From Robbsia andropogonis (GTDB taxonomy: Bacteria > Pseudomonadota > Gammaproteobacteria > Burkholderiales > Burkholderiaceae), in the NCBI RefSeq assembly GCF_000970345.1, contig NZ_LAQU01000010.1, forward strand, positions 102,283 through 166,282: DNA of 64,000 bases. The letters are read 5' to 3'. Of the stretch, positions 37,935 to 46,758 are shown in pieces. Positions within the stretch are counted from its first letter, which is position 1. Every line of letters starts with the position of its first letter. The translations under genes and the position numbers were made by a program. The notes below the pieces were generated by a model, which did not search any database, was not told where the DNA came from, and saw only the letters and a program-made list of their open reading frames with translations.

Positions 37935-38783
37935 TTACTGCTGAGGAACGAAGTTGGACGTGGGTGTATCGAAGCTCACGCCCAGATGTGTTTTTTGCAG
38001 ACGGGTGAGTTCGCCTGATTTTTTCATGGCGATGATTTCGTCACTGATGGCCTTGTTCAGGCGCGCATCGTCCGGCCGCGTCGCCCAGGCGATCCATTGC
38101 GACGGACCGAGTTCCCCTGTGGATTTAAGTTTGCCAGGATTATGTTTGATGACGTCCGCGAGCACGGTCATGTCGTCGAACACAAAGTCCACGCGACGTG
38201 TCATCAATGCGGCGATCGTCTGATCCACACTGTCCACGCTGACTAACGTGATGGGGGCGAGCCCTTTCGCTTTCAGCGTTTCGTTGAATTGCTTGATGAT
38301 CTGCTCGGGCGCGCTGGCGCTCTTGACTGCCGCGGTGAGGCCGGCAAGCGATTCGACGGTGGCTTGTGCTGGAATCTTATTGAAATCGGCACGTACGAGT
38401 GCGCCGTTGACGGTCTTGCTGGTGGGGACAATGTAAGCGAGTCGCTTGGCGCGTTCCGCGGTCACGTTCAATGCCGAACCCTCGATATCGAACGAATGCG
38501 CGAGCAGGCCAGGAATAATCCCACTGAATGCCATGCGCTGATATTCGATCTTCACGCCGAGATGCTTCGCTACCGCTGCCAGTATGGCCGGATCAAAGCC
38601 GACGATGTTGTTGTTCGCATCGGTGTATTCGTATGGCGAAAAAGTCGGATCGATCCCTACGGTCATCGTGCCGCGACGCTTGATGTCGTCGAGTGTATCG
38701 GCGCTCGCCGAGATCGTGTGAATCAACGCGGCGAATGGCAACAACGCGGCGAGGGCCATGCTGGAGAGGCGGCGCTTCGACAT
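37935..38783 (-). CDS. family 3 solute-binding protein (polar-amino-acid type)
   Basis: 282 residues. A Sec signal peptide ending near ISASA is followed by the family 3 pattern: GTMTVGIDPTFSPYEYTDANNNIVGFDPAIL, and an Asp/Arg pair typical for binding an amino or guanidino group further on. It captures the ligand of the ABC system encoded downstream and is the first gene of the operon. GGGAG precedes the ATG at 38783. The ligand should bear a charged amino, guanidino or ureido group, judging from the family and the DUF1989 enzymes. Confidence 0.9.
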   Translation of the reverse strand: MSKRRLSSMALAALLPFAALIHTISASADTLDDIKRRGTMTVGIDPTFSPYEYTDANNNIVGFDPAILAAVAKHLGVKIEYQRMAFSGIIPGLLAHSFDIEGSALNVTAERAKRLAYIVPTSKTVNGALVRADFNKIPAQATVESLAGLTAAVKSASAPEQIIKQFNETLKAKGLAPITLVSVDSVDQTIAALMTRRVDFVFDDMTVLADVIKHNPGKLKSTGELGPSQWIAWATRPDDARLNKAISDEIIAMKKSGELTRLQKTHLGVSFDTPTSNFVPQQ

Positions 38784-38844
38784 CGGTGGAACTCCCTTGA
38801 ACAGGTGAACGATGCCGGATGTAATGCATTAACCGTACCAGTGG

Positions 38845-38872
38845 AATATCTGAAATAGATGTTTCTGATATT
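38845..38872. promoter_or_regulatory. 28-base inverted repeat, probable RpiR operator
   Basis: AATATCTGAAA (38845-38855), six bases, then TTTCTGATATT (38862-38872). Ten of eleven positions pair. It lies 60 bases before the binding-protein gene and 190 before the divergent RpiR gene, and its GAAA-N6-TTTC core is repeated in related form nearby. Confidence 0.6.
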
Positions 38873-38889
38873 TACGCTAAAAAACATGT

Positions 38890-38914
38890 GTTTCTTAGAT
38901 AGATTTCAAGAAAC
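38890..38914. promoter_or_regulatory. second inverted repeat in the RpiR-transporter gap
   Basis: GTTTCTT (38890-38896), eleven bases, AAGAAAC (38908-38914): a perfect seven-base inverted repeat 18 bases from the first operator candidate. It shares the TTTC/GAAA core and may be a second RpiR site. Confidence 0.45.
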
Positions 38915-39061
38915 GTTGATTTCACGCATCGCCATGCTGCGTCTATAATGAAGCCGATGCGATGGTCCTGGTCCGCACTTGTTTCGTGCAGGGCAACCTG
39001 AATGCACATTTTCGGTGCCAAAATCGCACCATCACGGAAATCAAGGTAGTCAAGAACGGAA

Positions 39062-39946
39062 ATGTCGAAAGCACAGATAAAAAAAGACAAGCGATCCCCG
39101 CCATCGATCGAAAGCCGGATTGCGGAGTGCTATGACGAACTTTCCGAGATCGATCAGCGTCTCGCGGATGTCATTTTGAGCGCGCCTGGACAACTGGCGA
39201 TGCAAACCGCCACGGAATTGGCGACGACCGCGCAGGTATCGAAAGCGACCGCAACCCGTTTCTTTCAAAAGTTGGGTTATGCCTCTTATGAAGATGCCAG
39301 GGCTATTGCGCGAGCGGCACAGGTCGGTGGCTCGCCGCTCTATTTGCAGGACAGGGGACGCAAGACGGCCGGTTCAAGACTCGACGATGTGATCCAGGCC
39401 CATTTGCAGCATGAAGTTGAAAACGTGGCGAGCACTTATCGTTCGCTCGATACGCAAGTGCTCAACGAGGTAGTCGATGCAATCGCGCAGGCGCGACGCG
39501 TGGCTATCATAGGCTATCGACATAGCCACACGATCGCCACGATGATCCGTCGCGAACTGATTCAGGTGCGCTCGGATGTGATGGTATTGCCCGCGCCTGG
39601 GGATACCGTCGGTGAGTACCTCGCGGATCTGAACGAGAAGGATGTCGCTGTTGTCATTGGTTTGCGTCGCCGTGTTTCGGCGGTGGGCCTGACCGCCGCC
39701 GCTCTGGCCGAAGCCGGTGTCCCGATTCTCTATATGTCGGACGTGATCGCGGGGAGACCGGCGCGGCTGGCGCGCTGGGTGATACGATGCCATACAGATG
39801 GTTTGATGCTGTTCGACAGCATGTCGGGGATGACATGCGTGGTCAACCTGATTTGCTCGCTGGTCGCGGAACGCTTGCTTGATCGAGGCGGCAGTCACTT
39901 GCAGCGCGTCGAAGTGCTGCACGAAAACTTGCGTGAACTGGAGTAA
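39062..39946 (+). CDS. RpiR family transcriptional regulator
   Basis: 294 residues. An N-terminal RpiR helix-turn-helix (LAMQTATELATTAQVSKATATRFFQKLGY region, about residues 35-75) is followed by a SIS sugar-isomerase-like domain (about 125-260; GYRHSHTIATMIRREL). SIS domains usually bind phosphosugars, but RpiR proteins beside amino-acid and nitrogen importers are also common. It is divergent from the DUF1989/ABC operon and the two inverted repeats lie between them, so it very likely controls that operon and itself. The direct inducer is unknown. Confidence 0.88.
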   Translation: MSKAQIKKDKRSPPSIESRIAECYDELSEIDQRLADVILSAPGQLAMQTATELATTAQVSKATATRFFQKLGYASYEDARAIARAAQVGGSPLYLQDRGRKTAGSRLDDVIQAHLQHEVENVASTYRSLDTQVLNEVVDAIAQARRVAIIGYRHSHTIATMIRRELIQVRSDVMVLPAPGDTVGEYLADLNEKDVAVVIGLRRRVSAVGLTAAALAEAGVPILYMSDVIAGRPARLARWVIRCHTDGLMLFDSMSGMTCVVNLICSLVAERLLDRGGSHLQRVEVLHENLRELE

Positions 39947-40510
39947 ACCAGCGATCAGCAATGCACGCATCACGGACTGGACGCCATCGATAGCAATGGA
40001 TTTGCTTTGAAATTGACCATTGCTACGGTCACAAATTCAAGACGCACGAGCCCCAATGTCGACCTATTTTGTCCAGGTTGTTCATCTCCTTATTTTTAAG
40101 CGGCGTCGCTCAATAGCGAAGCGCTTCCGTTCACCCACCCCCCAAGCTGAATCACTGTTTGCGTCCTTCCTTCATATCCTCAGAGATCAAATAGCGCCCG
40201 ACGACACGTCTGGCGTGACCGCTTGCTGTTGACAAAGCGCGATACCGCGTTGCTCAAACAAGGTAGTGCTTATTTAGTCTCGCGTTACGAGCGGCCGTGT
40301 CGATATCCGGATTTTCATCAATCTTTTTCCCTGCTGTTTCTTCGCTGGCGGGCAGTTCGTGGCATGGCGCGAGATCGCTCGATGCAAAATAAACAGTGTC
40401 TGGATAGACGTCATCCGGTGGGAATGTGGGATTTTTGATATTTGACCGATTTAATTTTGTCTGTTCTACACTGAATCGGTCAAATCACACATTTGCATGG
40501 GAGCAAATAG
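39947..40510. other. intergenic region upstream of the amide-type ABC operon
   Basis: About 560 bases. No coding frame looks real; two 70-codon frames at 40020 and 40223 lack ribosome-binding sites. The right end holds the promoter and operator of the next operon. Confidence 0.5.
40441..40484. promoter_or_regulatory. perfect 11-base inverted repeat around the promoter of the amide-type ABC operon
   Basis: TTTGACCGATT (40441-40451) and AATCGGTCAAA (40474-40484), with 22 bases between. Half-site centres are 33 bases apart, about three helical turns. The left half contains TTGACC as a possible -35 box, and TCTACA at 40465-40470, 17 bases later, is a possible -10 box. The right half would then cover the transcription start, a typical repressor arrangement. 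The DeoR protein encoded at the end of the operon is the obvious candidate binder. Confidence 0.6.
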
Positions 40511-41755
40511 ATGACAGCTGATTTCGGAACGCGCCGTAAAGCATTGAAGCTGGGGGCGGCAGCAGCGGTGGGTGCACTGGCAGGATCGTATCTCACAAAA
40601 AGCGCGTTCGCGGCCGAGCCGATCAAGCTTGGTAGTCTGCTGGACGGAACCGGCCCGCTCGGTCTTGAAGGGCGCCGGATGATCCAGGCCACGGAATACG
40701 CGGTCAATCAGATCAACGCTGCGGGCGGTTTGCTCGGGCGGCAAATTCAACTGATTGCGTACGATACGCAAAGCAGCATCCAACTTTATACGCAATACGC
40801 GCAAAAACTGGTCTTTCAAGAGAAAGTGGATGTGATCCAGGGCGGTATCACATCCGCATCCCGGGAAGCGATCCGCCCGATCTTCGATCGCAGCAAGACA
40901 CTGTACTTTTACAATACGCAATATGAAGGCGGCGTCTGTGATCGCAATGTATTCTGCACTGGCAGCACACCAGCGCAAACGGTCGATCACATTGTCGACT
41001 ATGCATTGAAACATTGGGGAAAGAAGGTCTATATCGTCGCGGCGGATTACAACTACGGCCATATCACTGCAAGCTGGATGACGAAGTTCATCAAGGACGG
41101 CGGAGGCGCCGTATCCGGCACGGATTTTTTCCCGTTGGACGTGACCGATTTCTCTTCGGCGATCAGCCGGATTCAAGCGGCCAAACCGGACATGGTGCTT
41201 TCCGCGTTGGTCGGCGCCAATCATCTCGGCTTTTACCGGCAATGGGCCGCTGCCGGAATGAAGGCAAAAATCCCAGTTGGCGCAACGGTGTTCGGACTCG
41301 GGGACGAGCTCACCACGATGGACCCAAGCATCACCGACGGCATCATTACATGTTACGGCTTTTACAATAATTTAGGCACGCCTGCCGCCAATGCCTTTGT
41401 GAAGGGCATGCAGGCGAAGTACGGTGCGGATCTGACCGATCTGGGCGAACTTGATTCCGCGACATACGAGGGCATCATGCTGTGGGCAGACGGCGTGAAG
41501 AAGGCGGGCAGCGTCGCGCACGATAAGGTCGTGGACGCGTTGGAGTCAGGCATATCGATCGAGGGGCCAAGCGGAACGGTAAAGCTGGACCCTGCCACGC
41601 ACGCCACGATCCGCAATACCTACCTCGCACGACCGAAAGCACGGGCGTGGGACATTTTGCAAACCTTCCCGAATCAGGCGCCGTCCGACACCGGGGGACA
41701 GTGTGATTTGATAAAGAATCCACGGACCAACAAGCAATTCACACCGTCAATCTGA
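40511..41755 (+). CDS. urea/short-chain-amide-type (HAAT) solute-binding protein
   Basis: 414 residues. It starts with a twin-arginine-like signal (TRRKALKLGAAAAVGALAGS, cleaved near AFA). The mature part is a type I periplasmic binding protein of the branched-chain amino acid/urea/amide class: IKLGSLLDGTGPLGLEGR, QLIAYDTQSS, and YFYNTQYEGGVCDRNVFCTG, whose Cys pair and phrasing resemble UrtA, FmdD and AmiC. GGGAG precedes the ATG at 40511. As the first gene of a five-gene importer operon ending in an amidase, an amide or urea-like cargo is likely. Confidence 0.88.
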   Translation: MTADFGTRRKALKLGAAAAVGALAGSYLTKSAFAAEPIKLGSLLDGTGPLGLEGRRMIQATEYAVNQINAAGGLLGRQIQLIAYDTQSSIQLYTQYAQKLVFQEKVDVIQGGITSASREAIRPIFDRSKTLYFYNTQYEGGVCDRNVFCTGSTPAQTVDHIVDYALKHWGKKVYIVAADYNYGHITASWMTKFIKDGGGAVSGTDFFPLDVTDFSSAISRIQAAKPDMVLSALVGANHLGFYRQWAAAGMKAKIPVGATVFGLGDELTTMDPSITDGIITCYGFYNNLGTPAANAFVKGMQAKYGADLTDLGELDSATYEGIMLWADGVKKAGSVAHDKVVDALESGISIEGPSGTVKLDPATHATIRNTYLARPKARAWDILQTFPNQAPSDTGGQCDLIKNPRTNKQFTPSI

Positions 41756-41769
41756 TCGGGGGCGTGTCC

Positions 41770-42636
41770 ATGGACCTCACAGGCTTGCTCGCTTTCAACG
41801 TGCTGACCGGCATTGCGACGCTGGCCATCATTACGATTGGCCTGGGCGTGATCTACGGGATGATGAAGATCATCAATCTCGCACATGGTGAACTGATGAT
41901 GTTGGGGGCTTATACCGCAGTCGTGGCGAGCGCGCATGGCGTCAATATCTGGGTTGCCATGCTGGTGCTGCCGCCCATTGTCGTCGGCGCGATAGGGTTG
42001 ATTCTCGAGCGTACCGTTATCCGGTTCCTGTATGGGCGGATGATGGACACCATGCTGGCTACATGGGGCATCAGTCTTGGCTTGATTGGTTTGATCACGT
42101 CGATCTTCGGGAATGTCGTGAAGTCGGTTGCCATGCCAGTCGGCAGCTTTTCGATAGGGCAATATCACACCAGTGCGTTCAACGTCGTGATTATCGTCGT
42201 TTGTCTCCTCGTAATGGTGGGTATGCTGTTTTTGCTTCGCAAGACCCGATTCGGTTTGATATTGAGAGCAACGATGCAAAATCCGTCGATGGCAGCATCC
42301 TTGGGGATTCGGCCTGCCGCTGTGTATATGGCGACCTTTGGCATGGGTGCCGCACTGGCGGGGCTGGCAGGCGGTATCCTCGCTCCCATCTCAGGGGTGT
42401 CTCCGGGCATGGGCGCGGCGTATATTGCAAAGGCCTTCATTACGGTATTAGGCGGTGGTCCTGCGATTATTGCCGGTACCGGCCTGGCTGCTGGCCTTTT
42501 CGGCTTTATCAATGAAATTGTCTCCTTCCTGTCGACACCCGTGATTGGTGATATCGCGTTATTGGCGTCTGCGATCGTGCTGATTCGCATCTTGCCGCAA
42601 GGTATCACTGGCCGTTTCTTGAGGCGGAGTTCATGA
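41770..42636 (+). CDS. UrtB/LivH-type ABC permease
   Basis: 288 residues with about eight membrane helices. The N-terminal LAHGELMMLGAYTA and the C-terminal FGFINEIVSFLSTPVIGD segments are typical of LivH/UrtB permeases. The ATG at 41770, with GGGGG upstream, follows the binding-protein stop by about 14 bases. Its stop overlaps the next start (ATGA). It forms the channel with the LivM-type subunit. Confidence 0.92.
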   Translation: MDLTGLLAFNVLTGIATLAIITIGLGVIYGMMKIINLAHGELMMLGAYTAVVASAHGVNIWVAMLVLPPIVVGAIGLILERTVIRFLYGRMMDTMLATWGISLGLIGLITSIFGNVVKSVAMPVGSFSIGQYHTSAFNVVIIVVCLLVMVGMLFLLRKTRFGLILRATMQNPSMAASLGIRPAAVYMATFGMGAALAGLAGGILAPISGVSPGMGAAYIAKAFITVLGGGPAIIAGTGLAAGLFGFINEIVSFLSTPVIGDIALLASAIVLIRILPQGITGRFLRRSS

Positions 42637-43682
42637 AAGCGCTACGATCCGGGGGCGGTGCGACTGCGATTGTCGTGATCTGCCTTGCGATTCTATTTCT
42701 CCTGCCCAAGGCAATAAGCGAGTTTGGCGTGATGCAGGCGACCCTGTTCGCCGCCATGGCGGTATTCGGCCTCAGTCAAGGCTTTGTGTGGGGGTTTGCT
42801 GGCATTCTGTCATTCGGGCAGGCGGCGTTTCTCGGCATCGGAGCGTACACCTATGCAGTGGTGGCTATGAACATCGGCGACACGACTAGCGCCATCCTGC
42901 TTGCCTTGATCGTTCCAATGTTGTTTGCGGCATTGCTCGGATACTTCATGTTCTACGGGCGGATCAGCGATGCCTATATCGGTGTGATTACGTTGACGGT
43001 ATCGGTGATCTTGTTTGAATTGATGAACTCGACATCCGGCAGTGCCTATCACATCGGCAGCGTTGCATTAGGCGGCTTCAACGGTATTCCCGCAATCCCG
43101 CCGATTACGCCGCCTGGAAAGCCGGATGAACCGCTTGATCAAGATGGGATCTGGTATGTCGCGATGAGTGCGGTGATCATTGTCTATGTGTTCCTGAAAG
43201 GCGTGCTCGCGTCCCGGTTTGGTCGTGTGGTCATCGCGATTCGCGAGAACGAGACACGCGCAATGCTCATCGGTTATGACCCGCGGCTATACAAACTCGT
43301 GGCGTTTGTCATCGGTGCTGCCATCGCGGGAGCGGCAGGCGCGTTATTCGCGACGTGGGGCGGCTTCATCAGCCCCACCGTTTTTGCATTGACAATGTCC
43401 GCGCAGGTCATCATTGCCGTGTTGATTGGCGGATTGGGGACGCTGATAGGCCCTATTCTAGGCGCGGTTGCCATTCAATATCTGATCAACCTGGCCGGTA
43501 CCCAGCATGTGATAGATCCGAGTCTGGGCCTGGGCATCGTATTGGTTGCATTCGTCTTGTTGGTGCCGCAGGGCGTGGTACCCGTTTTTCAAGAGATGAT
43601 CGGACGTTGGCGTGGGAGACATGCCAGCAGCCAATCCGGTATCGGATCCGTGAAAAAGATCAGCGAGGAGTCGCGCCTGTGA
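42633..43682 (+). CDS. UrtC/LivM-type ABC permease
   Basis: 349 residues with about ten membrane helices. GFVWGFAGILSFGQAAFLGIGAYTY and RFGRVVIAIRENETRAMLIGYDP are classical LivM/UrtC phrases, the latter being the loop that meets the ATPase. It starts by ATGA overlap with the previous gene and ends by GTGA overlap with the next, so translation is coupled. It is the second channel subunit of the amide/urea-type importer. Confidence 0.92.
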   Translation: MKALRSGGGATAIVVICLAILFLLPKAISEFGVMQATLFAAMAVFGLSQGFVWGFAGILSFGQAAFLGIGAYTYAVVAMNIGDTTSAILLALIVPMLFAALLGYFMFYGRISDAYIGVITLTVSVILFELMNSTSGSAYHIGSVALGGFNGIPAIPPITPPGKPDEPLDQDGIWYVAMSAVIIVYVFLKGVLASRFGRVVIAIRENETRAMLIGYDPRLYKLVAFVIGAAIAGAAGALFATWGGFISPTVFALTMSAQVIIAVLIGGLGTLIGPILGAVAIQYLINLAGTQHVIDPSLGLGIVLVAFVLLVPQGVVPVFQEMIGRWRGRHASSQSGIGSVKKISEESRL

Positions 43683-44425
43683 GTCATCAGATCGATCATG
43701 CCGGGACGCTACGGCCGCTTCTCGAAGCAAAAGGCGTGACCATGCGATTTGGCGGTGTTACTGCGGTACGTAACGTGGACTTCACGCTGCGGGAAGTCGA
43801 ATTGCGTTGCTTGATCGGTCCGAATGGCGCGGGGAAAAGCACGTTTTTTAAAATACTGACCGGGCAGTTACGTGCTTCCGAGGGGGCGATTCATTTTAGA
43901 TCGTCGGACATCTCCGCCAGCAGCTCGCATCAGATTGCACGATTGGGTGTCGGCATCAAGACGCAGGTGCCAAACGTATTTAATGGTTTATCCGTTCAGG
44001 AAAACATCTTTATCGGTGCCGGCCGACGTAAGTCGCTCGCGCATGCAAAGCGGATCGTCGATGAGACGCTGACACGATTGCGATTGGAAAAGATCGCGGG
44101 AAGAACCGTCGGTCAACTCGCGCATGGACAGAGGCAATGGGTTGAAATCGCCACCGTACTCGCGCAAGAACCCGAACTGATTTTGCTCGATGAACCCGCG
44201 GCGGGGATGAACAATGAGGAGGTGTTACGCACCGCCGAACTGATTCAGGAGATCAATAAGACGCAAGCCATTGTCGTTGTGGAACACGACATGCAATTTA
44301 TCCGCATGATCGCGCGCACGGTTACCGTGTTTGCACAAGGACAGGTCCTGGTTGAAGGGCCCGTGGATACCGTGTTGTCGGATCAGCGGGTCAGGGATGT
44401 GTACTTGGGGAGGAAAGCGGCATGA
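43679..44425 (+). CDS. UrtD/LivG-type ABC ATPase
   Basis: 248 residues. Walker A is GPNGAGKS, the signature is the UrtD-like LAHGQRQWVEI in place of LSGGQ, Walker B is LILLDEPAAGM, and the switch is VEHDMQFI. The LAHGxxQWxEI form is characteristic of UrtD in urea importers. A GTG at 43679, overlapping the permease stop as GTGA with GAGGAG upstream, is the start; the frame is open much further upstream but inside the permease gene. Confidence 0.9.
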   Translation: MSHQIDHAGTLRPLLEAKGVTMRFGGVTAVRNVDFTLREVELRCLIGPNGAGKSTFFKILTGQLRASEGAIHFRSSDISASSSHQIARLGVGIKTQVPNVFNGLSVQENIFIGAGRRKSLAHAKRIVDETLTRLRLEKIAGRTVGQLAHGQRQWVEIATVLAQEPELILLDEPAAGMNNEEVLRTAELIQEINKTQAIVVVEHDMQFIRMIARTVTVFAQGQVLVEGPVDTVLSDQRVRDVYLGRKAA

Positions 44426-45165
44426 CACACGCTGCCAGCGGAAGTGCCGCGGCCGGTCTCGACGTGCAGGGGCTCGGGTCTGGCTATGGCCGCATACCCA
44501 TCCTCAGTCAGGTGAACCTGTCTGTTGGTGTCGGGGAGCGAGTCGGGATTCTCGGACATAACGGCATGGGCAAATCGACGTTGCTCAAGGCCTTGACCGG
44601 CCATTTGCCCACCACTGCTGGCGCGGTCTCGTTTGAAGGCAAAACGATTACCCATCTATCGCCTACGGCAAGAGCCAAGGCCGGCGTCGGATACGTTCCC
44701 CAAGGCCGAGAGATTTTCCCCACGCTCAGCGTCATGGAGAACCTCCGCGTAGGCTGCTTGTTATCCAGCCGGAACGAGAACGATACGATCGACGATATTT
44801 TGACGTTGTTCCCGAGACTGAAGGCTTACCTGGATCGCCCTGGCGGCGCGCTTTCTGGCGGCGAGCAACAACTGCTTGCGCTAGCGCGTTGCCTCTGTGC
44901 GGAGCCGAGGATTGTTTTGCTGGATGAACCGACGGAAGGCATTCAACCATCCATCATAGAAGAGATGATCGATACACTAAAAGCGGTGGCCGTTCAACGA
45001 AGACTAATGGTGCTGTTGGTCGAGCAAAACCTCAACTTTATCTCCGCATTATCGGATCGCATCCTTATTTTGCAGAAAGGCACGATCACGCGCGAAGTGC
45101 CGCCTGAAGTCGCGCACGATCCCACGTTGCTTGACGAGTTCGTTGGGATCGACCAACACGCGTGA
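44422..45165 (+). CDS. UrtE/LivF-type ABC ATPase
   Basis: 247 residues. Walker A GHNGMGKS, signature LSGGEQQLL, Walker B IVLLDEPTEGIQPSI and switch VEQNLNF identify the second ATPase; GxNGMGKT/S and EGIQPSIIE are typical of UrtE. It overlaps the previous stop (ATGA) and has GGGGAGG upstream. It completes a five-gene importer of the branched-chain-amino-acid/urea class. Confidence 0.92.
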   Translation: MTHAASGSAAAGLDVQGLGSGYGRIPILSQVNLSVGVGERVGILGHNGMGKSTLLKALTGHLPTTAGAVSFEGKTITHLSPTARAKAGVGYVPQGREIFPTLSVMENLRVGCLLSSRNENDTIDDILTLFPRLKAYLDRPGGALSGGEQQLLALARCLCAEPRIVLLDEPTEGIQPSIIEEMIDTLKAVAVQRRLMVLLVEQNLNFISALSDRILILQKGTITREVPPEVAHDPTLLDEFVGIDQHA

Positions 45166-45202
45166 CGTCCTCCAGAATCAGCGCGCCATATAGGAGCCTC
45201 GC

Positions 45203-46750
45203 ATGACAAAGACGTTCGATGCGATCGACGTTGTCGAAATGACAGTTGAAAACGTTCAGGAAGCCTTCGCCAACGGCACGTTGACGGCAGAAACGCTATG
45301 CGAGGCTTTTTTGGCACGCATAGAGACATACAATCCGCGCTATAACGCAATCATATTCATGAATCCCGACGCGCTGCGTGACGCGCGGGAAATCGATCGC
45401 CGTCGTGCGGCTGGCGAACCGCTCGGCCCATTGGCCGGGGTACCCGTCGTGGTCAAAGACACGATGGACATGAAGGGGTTCCCAACCACCGGTGGCTGGT
45501 CTTTGCTGTATAGCAAGACCGGCGGGATCGATTTGATGCCGGATACGGATTCGCCCGTCGTGGCGCGCATGCGGGCAGCCGGCTGTGTCATTCTGGGGAA
45601 AACCAATGTACCAATCTTAAGTGCTACGGGCACCCATGCGAACAACAGTTGGGCTGGCCCTACACTGAATGCCGCCCATGCCGGATTGATGCCCGGTGGC
45701 AGCAGTGCGGGCACGGCCACCGCGGTTGGCACCAGCATGGCGGTATTGGGGCTTGCCGAAGAGACGGGCGGGTCGATTCAGAATCCGGCTTCTGCCCAGG
45801 GGCTCGTGGGAATCAAACCGACTTTTGCGTTGGTGCCCAACACCGGCGTCATGCCTCTGGCGGGCAGCACGCGCGACGTCGTAGGCCCCATCGCCCGCTG
45901 TGTACGTGATGCGGCGCTGGCGCTGGATGTCATCGCCGGTTATTCTCCGGAAGATCCTAAGACGGTCGCCGCTGCAGGCATGCGCCCGGCTGGCGGATAC
46001 AGCGCGCATCTGCGTGAGGATGCCTTGCTTGGAAAGCGGGTCGGGCTTTATGGTCCCGGGTGGCGTAACCGGGCGTTGTCGCCGGAAACCATGGCGCTCT
46101 ACCAACGCGCCCAGCGTGAATTAGCGGCGCGTGGCGCGGTGGTTGTCGATGATCCATTCGCCGGCAGCGGATTTGCCGATCTTGGCGAGCCCGCGAAGGG
46201 TACCGATCACTTCGACCCACGTGGCATGGAATGCGTTCCGCACGATATGGAGAAATATCTTGAACGGATGGGAGCCGGGGCCGGTTTAAAATCCTGGGCT
46301 GCTTTTTCAGAAGCGACAAGGCACGAGAACGCGTTTGGACCAGGTGGGGTCCTCGAGTACATCACGTATCTGCCCGATTTTCAGAAATCGCTGTCCAATC
46401 CCTCCGCACCGCCTGTCACCGAGGCGTTTTATGTGTTACGTGAACGCTATCTCGAAATTTTCACAAGCGTGATGCGTGCGAAGGCGATTGATGTGCTGAT
46501 TTTTCCGCAGTTGCGTGATGAGGTTCCGTCGATCGACAGCGAGGAAACGTTGCATGAAACAACGGTCTGCGAGATCAACATCGCGGGCTTGCCGGGCGTG
46601 ACCGTGCCGGCGGGGCATTATAATAATGGATCGCCTTTTAACCTAATATTTGTGGGCCACCGCTGGAGCGAGGCGACGTTGCTGGCAATGGCCTATGACT
46701 ACGAGTGCGCGACGCGATATCGCCACGCACCGGATTTGCAACGCGAGTAA
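45203..46750 (+). CDS. amidase signature family enzyme
   Basis: 515 residues. The Ser-cisSer-Lys triad is visible: Lys in VVVKDTMDMKG (near residue 90), the cis-Ser in PGGSSAGTATAV, and the nucleophile Ser in EETGGSIQNPAS. The order and spacing fit the GatA/amidase family, which hydrolyses amides to ammonia and acids. AGGAG precedes the ATG at 45203. It lies 37 bases after the importer genes, so it probably cleaves the imported amide in the cytoplasm, as in formamide/acetamide-type systems. It could also resemble allophanate hydrolase AtzF, but it lacks the extra C-terminal domain. Confidence 0.9.
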   Translation: MTKTFDAIDVVEMTVENVQEAFANGTLTAETLCEAFLARIETYNPRYNAIIFMNPDALRDAREIDRRRAAGEPLGPLAGVPVVVKDTMDMKGFPTTGGWSLLYSKTGGIDLMPDTDSPVVARMRAAGCVILGKTNVPILSATGTHANNSWAGPTLNAAHAGLMPGGSSAGTATAVGTSMAVLGLAEETGGSIQNPASAQGLVGIKPTFALVPNTGVMPLAGSTRDVVGPIARCVRDAALALDVIAGYSPEDPKTVAAAGMRPAGGYSAHLREDALLGKRVGLYGPGWRNRALSPETMALYQRAQRELAARGAVVVDDPFAGSGFADLGEPAKGTDHFDPRGMECVPHDMEKYLERMGAGAGLKSWAAFSEATRHENAFGPGGVLEYITYLPDFQKSLSNPSAPPVTEAFYVLRERYLEIFTSVMRAKAIDVLIFPQLRDEVPSIDSEETLHETTVCEINIAGLPGVTVPAGHYNNGSPFNLIFVGHRWSEATLLAMAYDYECATRYRHAPDLQRE

Positions 46751-46758
46751 ACGTATTC

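Noticed and set aside
38784..39061. Possible guanidine riboswitch before the DUF1989 operon
   Set aside because: Looked for because CgdA/CgdB operons often have one; I saw DNA palindromes suited to a protein operator but no recognisable riboswitch core. A covariance-model search would settle it.
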